Below, in pieces: positions 5,733 to 8,751 of a DNA stretch of 8,751 bases. Under the pieces are notes generated by a model that was given only the letters and a program-made list of their open reading frames with translations, did no database searches and was not told where the DNA came from. Positions within the stretch are counted from its first letter, which is position 1; the number at the start of each line of letters is the position of its first letter. The stretch comes from Hyphomicrobiales bacterium (GTDB taxonomy: Bacteria > Pseudomonadota > Alphaproteobacteria > Rhizobiales > Aestuariivirgaceae): contig JAHFPK010000100.1 in assembly GCA_023266715.1 (NCBI GenBank), positions 1 to 8,751 on the forward strand. The letters run 5' to 3'. The position numbers were made by a program, and so were the translations under genes.

Positions 5733-6656
5733 TCAGGCTTTCTCGGCGCCATAAAACAGGGATACCACATGCTGGGCTTCGGCGAAAAACAACCAGCGTT
5801 CTACCACTGCGGCCAGCAGAATTGCCGGTGCCGCTATAAACGAAAACCACGGCGATAGAATGCAACTTGCAAGCGCCAGCAGCGTGATGGCGAAAAGAAT
5901 GAATACCGCACTACGCAGTTTCAGCGCGTGCTTGCGGGCGACGGCAAAACCCATTTCCTTCATGATGTAGTTTTCAGATGTGTGCGGCACTTCCCATTGG
6001 CGCACGCCTTGGCCCAAACCCGTGGCAGCGGCCATTGTGTGAGTTCTCGCGGCATTGTCGATTGCACGCCAATAGAAAAACTTCAGGCCGATGAGCCAAA
6101 GCAGTGCGACGACGGTAAGAATGACCTGGAAAATTTGAAAGCGACCGAAGATGGTCGCAATGGCCGTGAGCAAGGCGCCACCCGATGCCACAGCGAACGC
6201 CAGATAAACGGGCACGACCAGCGGATGATTCCAGGCGCGGATGGTTTTCAGGGTCGAATAGATTTTTGCCGTGCAATAAACAGTTATGACGCACATTGCT
6301 GCTGTTATTAAACCAAGCGGGCCAATCATTGTTGGCGCATGGACAATGTCCAGCCACGTTGCGCCAAATAACAGTGCAGGAACATAGGTCAGAACAGAGG
6401 CCACCCCTTCACGCGAAAGCCACGAGCTGCGCCATTGAGAGAACGCCCGCCAGGCACGTTCTGGATGACCCAGATGGAAGGTTGAAGACAGCAGACCAAT
6501 TGTGATGAGACCAAGTGCGGTCACGACTGCGACCAACCCGAACACGAAGCTGGAAACAGGGCCATGATTGAATCCAACCAATCCAAGCAAGGCAAGCAAG
6601 CCATAACCCGCGCCTGAGGCTGTTGTGAACAGAATGACCGAATAGGCGGGGTTCAT
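5733..6656 (-). CDS. soeC: DmsC/SoeC-family membrane anchor subunit
   Basis: A 307-residue membrane anchor for a molybdopterin oxidoreductase; it exchanges electrons between the iron-sulfur subunit and the quinone pool. Eight hydrophobic segments are visible, starting with SVILFTTASGAGYGLLALLG and ending with FIAAPAILLAAVVERWLFFA. The family marks HLGHPERAWRAF with SWLSREG after the second segment, and ERWLFFAEAQHVVSLFYG near the end, identify DmsC (PF04976). The ATG at 6656 fits the family N-terminus (MNPAYSVILFTT); a TTG at 6671 would add five residues. No strong ribosome binding site is seen. The gene is separated from soeB by 227 bp of repeat DNA and abuts the MBL gene. SoeC is preferred over DmsC because soeB next to it looks SoeB-like. 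Confidence 0.88.
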   Translation of the reverse strand: MNPAYSVILFTTASGAGYGLLALLGLVGFNHGPVSSFVFGLVAVVTALGLITIGLLSSTFHLGHPERAWRAFSQWRSSWLSREGVASVLTYVPALLFGATWLDIVHAPTMIGPLGLITAAMCVITVYCTAKIYSTLKTIRAWNHPLVVPVYLAFAVASGGALLTAIATIFGRFQIFQVILTVVALLWLIGLKFFYWRAIDNAARTHTMAAATGLGQGVRQWEVPHTSENYIMKEMGFAVARKHALKLRSAVFILFAITLLALASCILSPWFSFIAAPAILLAAVVERWLFFAEAQHVVSLFYGAEKA

Positions 6657-6701
6657 TTTGTTAGTGCGCAATCATTTGGAGTTGGATTGGCAGGCCTATC
6701 T

Positions 6702-6849
6702 TTCCCTCTCCCCTTGGGGGAGAGGGAGGGGCCCGCCGCATTAGCGATGGGAGGGTGAGGGGGATCCGGCGATTCAATTGCAAGACCTGCTCCCCCCTCA
6801 TCCTCCCAAGCTTCGCTTGGGCCCCGCCTGCTCCCCACTGGGGAGAAGG
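6702..6849. repeat. palindromic REP-like element between soeB and soeC
   Basis: A 148-bp compound palindrome. The left end is an 11-bp perfect hairpin: TCCCTCTCCCC (6703-6713), loop TTG, GGGGAGAGGGA (6717-6727). The right end is CTCCCC-ACT-GGGGAG (6831-6845). Between them, 6749-6763 pairs with 6793-6807 (14 of 15 positions), and CCCAAGC-TTC-GCTTGGG (6805-6821) makes a further hairpin. Translated, it gives low-complexity peptides such as PSPPRGEGK that are common in such repeats. It is non-coding, probably a dispersed intergenic repeat able to fold into a cruciform or RNA structure inside the soe transcript. Confidence 0.8.
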
Positions 6850-6883
6850 AAAAAATCGCCAACTGGTTGAAATGATCATGCCT

Positions 6884-7687
6884 TCAGCCTTCGAGCTTGT
6901 CGGAAAAATCTTCGAGGGAAGCAATGGTGCCAGAGGGCTTGCCGCTCAAGAACTTGTCGGCCCAGGCAAAGAGGCGGTCCATGGCAGAGCCATCACCCTT
7001 GGGAAGTGCAATTGCAGCGGACGTCACCGCATCACGGCGTTTGCGTGGCGGGAGATATTTGTTCACTGGCTTGTAGTCCATCTCTGGAAGCAGATCGAAA
7101 CCTTCCCGGGCTTTCACCATTTTTGAAACATCCGACTCCGGATCGCCGAGATCACCAAAATGGCGCGCGCCCGTGGGGCAGGCTTTTACGCAGGCGGGAG
7201 CACGGTCTTCGGGCTCCAGATTGGTGTTGTAAATGCGATCGATGCAGAGCGTGCATTTTTTCATCGTGCCGTGGCTGTAATCATATTCACGCGCGCCATA
7301 GGGGCAGGCCCAGGAACATAATTTGCAGCCGATGCAGGTATCGGGGTTCACCAGCACGATGCCATCTTCGGCGCGCTTGTAGGAGGCGCCGGTGGGACAA
7401 ACGGTGACGCAGGCCGGCGTCTCGCAATGGAGGCAGGAGCGCGGGAAATGCACCACGCGGGTATCGTCCCTACCCTCTTCCTTGACCTCATAGCCATGCA
7501 CGCGATTCAACCAGACGCCACTGGGATCGGAACCATAGGGATCACTGTCATTGAGTGGCGCTGAGTAACCTTGCGTGTTCCACTCCTTGCATGAGGTTGC
7601 ACAGGCCTGACAGCCAACGCAGGTGTCAAGATCGATGACGAGGCCGAGCTTTTTTTGGTTTGGTTGCGGGGTTGGGAGTGAGGTCAC
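6884..7687 (-). CDS. soeB: SoeB-type iron-sulfur subunit, four [4Fe-4S] clusters
   Basis: A 267-residue electron-transfer subunit that links the molybdenum subunit to the membrane anchor. Sixteen cysteines form four cluster motifs: C23, C26, C29, C33; C85, C88, C93, C97; C118, C121, C124, C128; and C145, C148, C166, C170. There is no signal peptide, which agrees with the cytoplasmic Soe complex. The start GLVIDLDTCVGCQACATSCK and the middle part CPTGASYKRAEDGIVLV resemble SoeB of the sulfite dehydrogenase SoeABC more than E. coli DmsB. The C-terminal extension (about 205-267: PPRKRRD, then a low-similarity tail) is longer than the core needs. Start: GTG at 7687 has GGGAGA (7695-7700) 7 nt upstream. 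It is the second gene of a soeA-soeB-soeC order, with repeat elements on both sides. DmsB or another family member remains possible. Confidence 0.88.
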   Translation of the reverse strand: MTSLPTPQPNQKKLGLVIDLDTCVGCQACATSCKEWNTQGYSAPLNDSDPYGSDPSGVWLNRVHGYEVKEEGRDDTRVVHFPRSCLHCETPACVTVCPTGASYKRAEDGIVLVNPDTCIGCKLCSWACPYGAREYDYSHGTMKKCTLCIDRIYNTNLEPEDRAPACVKACPTGARHFGDLGDPESDVSKMVKAREGFDLLPEMDYKPVNKYLPPRKRRDAVTSAAIALPKGDGSAMDRLFAWADKFLSGKPSGTIASLEDFSDKLEG

Positions 7688-7712
7688 TGACTGATCTCCC
7701 TTCTGACAAACT

Positions 7713-7862
7713 GGCCTTCTCCGGCCGTAGGTGGGAGAAGGTGGTCGAAGGCCGGATGAGGGCCCTTCGTTTTCACGCGCTCCAACGCCTGAGTCTGTGT
7801 CAAAGAGCCCTCACCCGCCCTGTCGGGCACCCTCTCCCATGCAAGATGTACGGGAGAGGGCG
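7713..7862. repeat. second palindromic REP-like element, between soeA and soeB
   Basis: A 150-bp element with the same plan as the one at 6702-6849. One end is CCTTCTCC (7715-7722) pairing with GGAGAAGG (7734-7741). The other end is CCCTCTCCC (7830-7838) pairing with GGGAGAGGG (7852-7860). Inside, GGATGAGGGC (7754-7763) pairs with GCCCTCACCC (7807-7816; 9 of 10), followed by a GCCC-TGTC-GGGC hairpin (7817-7828). The middle sequences of the two elements differ. It is non-coding, although an open frame crosses it (7684-7923, minus). Confidence 0.75.
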
Positions 7863-7907
7863 AATATTGAACCATTTCCCGAGTAACGGACAAAGCGATA
7901 AAATACA

Positions 7908-8751
7908 TCACTTCCGCCCCCATAATTTTTTCAGAACCGGGAATTGTGGTTCACTCGCTGCCGACTGATCGGCAGCTTTTTCAACCCGCACCTTGAGATC
8001 ATACCAGGCGGCCTGGCCGGTGACGGGATCGCTGTTGGAAAAGCGGTAGCCGCCTTCACGTTCTGGCAGAAGATCGGAGATCAAGTGATTGAGCAAGAAT
8101 CCTTTTTTGGACTCCGGTGCGTCGGCGGAAAGCCCCCAAGTGCCGGATCGCTTGCCGATGGCGTTCCATGTCCATACCGTGTCGGGGTTCACGCCACTCA
8201 TCAGCTTGGCCTGGGATTTGATCTGTCCGTGGTGCGACGTTACCGTCACCCAGTCTCCTTCGGCGATGCCAAGGGCGGTGGCGCGCTCCTTATTCATGTA
8301 GAGCCAGTTGCGCCCAAGAATCTGGCGGAGCCAGGCATTCTGCGAACCCCAGGAATGATACATGGCCATGGGGCGCTGGGTGATGGCGTGCATCGGGAAT
8401 TCCGCTTCAGGGACTAGGTCGCCCTCAAAGGGCGGATACCAGAAAGGCACGGGGTCAAAATAGGTTTTGATCCGCTGGGCGTGTCCCGCAGGCGGCAGGA
8501 CTTTGCCATGGCCTTGGGCCGCGAGGCGAAATTTCTGCAAGGGTTCGCAGTAGAGCTGGTGAATGATGGGCTCGGGCTTTCCCATGAAGCCCATGAAGGT
8601 GGACCAGTCGAGATAGTCCCAGTTCACATGGCGATAATACTTCATGTGGTCAGGCAATTCATAAAACCAGTGGCAGCCGTTTTCGATATAGCGCTGCAGC
8701 TGATCGGGGTTGGGAGCCCCCCTGCCCTTGGCTTTTCCATCCCGCCCGCGA
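7908..8751 (-). CDS. soeA: molybdopterin oxidoreductase catalytic subunit, SoeA-like (5' end cut by window)
   Basis: The last 281 codons of a large catalytic subunit, open to the right edge (first visible residues RGRDGKAKGRGAPNPDQ). The C-terminal molybdopterin-dinucleotide binding domain is visible: HSWGSQNAWLRQILGRNWLY, then NKERATALGIAEGDWVTVTS and GVNPDTVWTWNAIGKRSGTW. The end, NHLISDLLPEREGGYRFSNS followed by DPVTGQAAWYDLKV, is what I recall for SoeA, which oxidises sulfite to sulfate in the cytoplasm and passes electrons to quinone. The N-terminal [4Fe-4S] motif, the Mo ligand and any Tat signal are outside the window, so location and exact substrate are inferred. The reading frame continues upstream of an internal TTG at 8657, so that TTG is not a start. 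A repeat element fills the 220-bp gap to soeB. Confidence 0.85.
   Translation of the reverse strand, partial: RGRDGKAKGRGAPNPDQLQRYIENGCHWFYELPDHMKYYRHVNWDYLDWSTFMGFMGKPEPIIHQLYCEPLQKFRLAAQGHGKVLPPAGHAQRIKTYFDPVPFWYPPFEGDLVPEAEFPMHAITQRPMAMYHSWGSQNAWLRQILGRNWLYMNKERATALGIAEGDWVTVTSHHGQIKSQAKLMSGVNPDTVWTWNAIGKRSGTWGLSADAPESKKGFLLNHLISDLLPEREGGYRFSNSDPVTGQAAWYDLKVRVEKAADQSAASEPQFPVLKKLWGRK

Noticed and set aside
6661..6924. Open frames across the first repeat element
   Set aside because: Low-complexity Pro/Gly/Arg peptides from palindromic repeat DNA; not a gene.
7684..7923. Open frame of 79 codons between soeA and soeB
   Set aside because: It covers the second repeat element and gives repeat-type residues; no homology recognised.
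8655..8657. TTG at 8657 as a start for a 249-residue protein
   Set aside because: The same frame continues without a stop to the window edge with family-like sequence, so this is an internal Leu codon of soeA.

Overview
This window looks like the chromosome of an alphaproteobacterium, most likely of the order Hyphomicrobiales (rhizobia and relatives). The reasons are a complete minCDE operon, a TTAA-N7-TTAAC box of the kind bound by the cell-cycle regulator CtrA in front of it, a rhizobial-type stand-alone Bmt homocysteine methyltransferase, and a SoeABC-type molybdoenzyme cluster. The genus cannot be read from the sequence. I see no rRNA, tRNA, CRISPR array, prophage or intact insertion sequence.

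Layout from left to right. Positions 1-315 hold the start of a COG3910-like AAA/ABC ATPase (minus strand, cut by the window edge). A BcrC-like PAP2 phosphatase (416-958, minus) and a DUF2127 membrane protein (1003-1479, plus) diverge from a gap of only 44 bp. A stretch of about 410 bp (1480-1893) has no convincing gene; it may hold a decayed coding fragment. From there to the right edge every gene is on the minus strand, so transcription runs right to left: soeA (partial, 7908-8751), soeB (6884-7687), soeC (5733-6656), an MBL-fold hydrolase (4913-5731), minC, minD, minE (4812 down to 2986) and bmt (2910 down to 1894).

Three functional modules can be read. (1) SoeA, SoeB and SoeC form a membrane-anchored molybdopterin/iron-sulfur oxidoreductase, best read as a quinone-linked sulfite dehydrogenase, with an MBL hydrolase placed one base after soeC. 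(2) MinC, MinD and MinE place the division septum; they are tightly packed and probably controlled by CtrA. (3) Bmt remethylates homocysteine to methionine; it has its own promoter region containing a perfect 9-bp inverted repeat typical of a small dimeric repressor.

The most unusual non-coding features are two palindromic, REP-like repeat elements of about 150 bp. They fill both gaps inside the soe operon (6702-6849 and 7713-7862) and share the same architecture. The regulatory sites in front of bmt and minC are the other points worth testing. I did not find a clearly new multi-gene system. The closest candidate for something undescribed is the linkage of the MBL hydrolase to soeABC.
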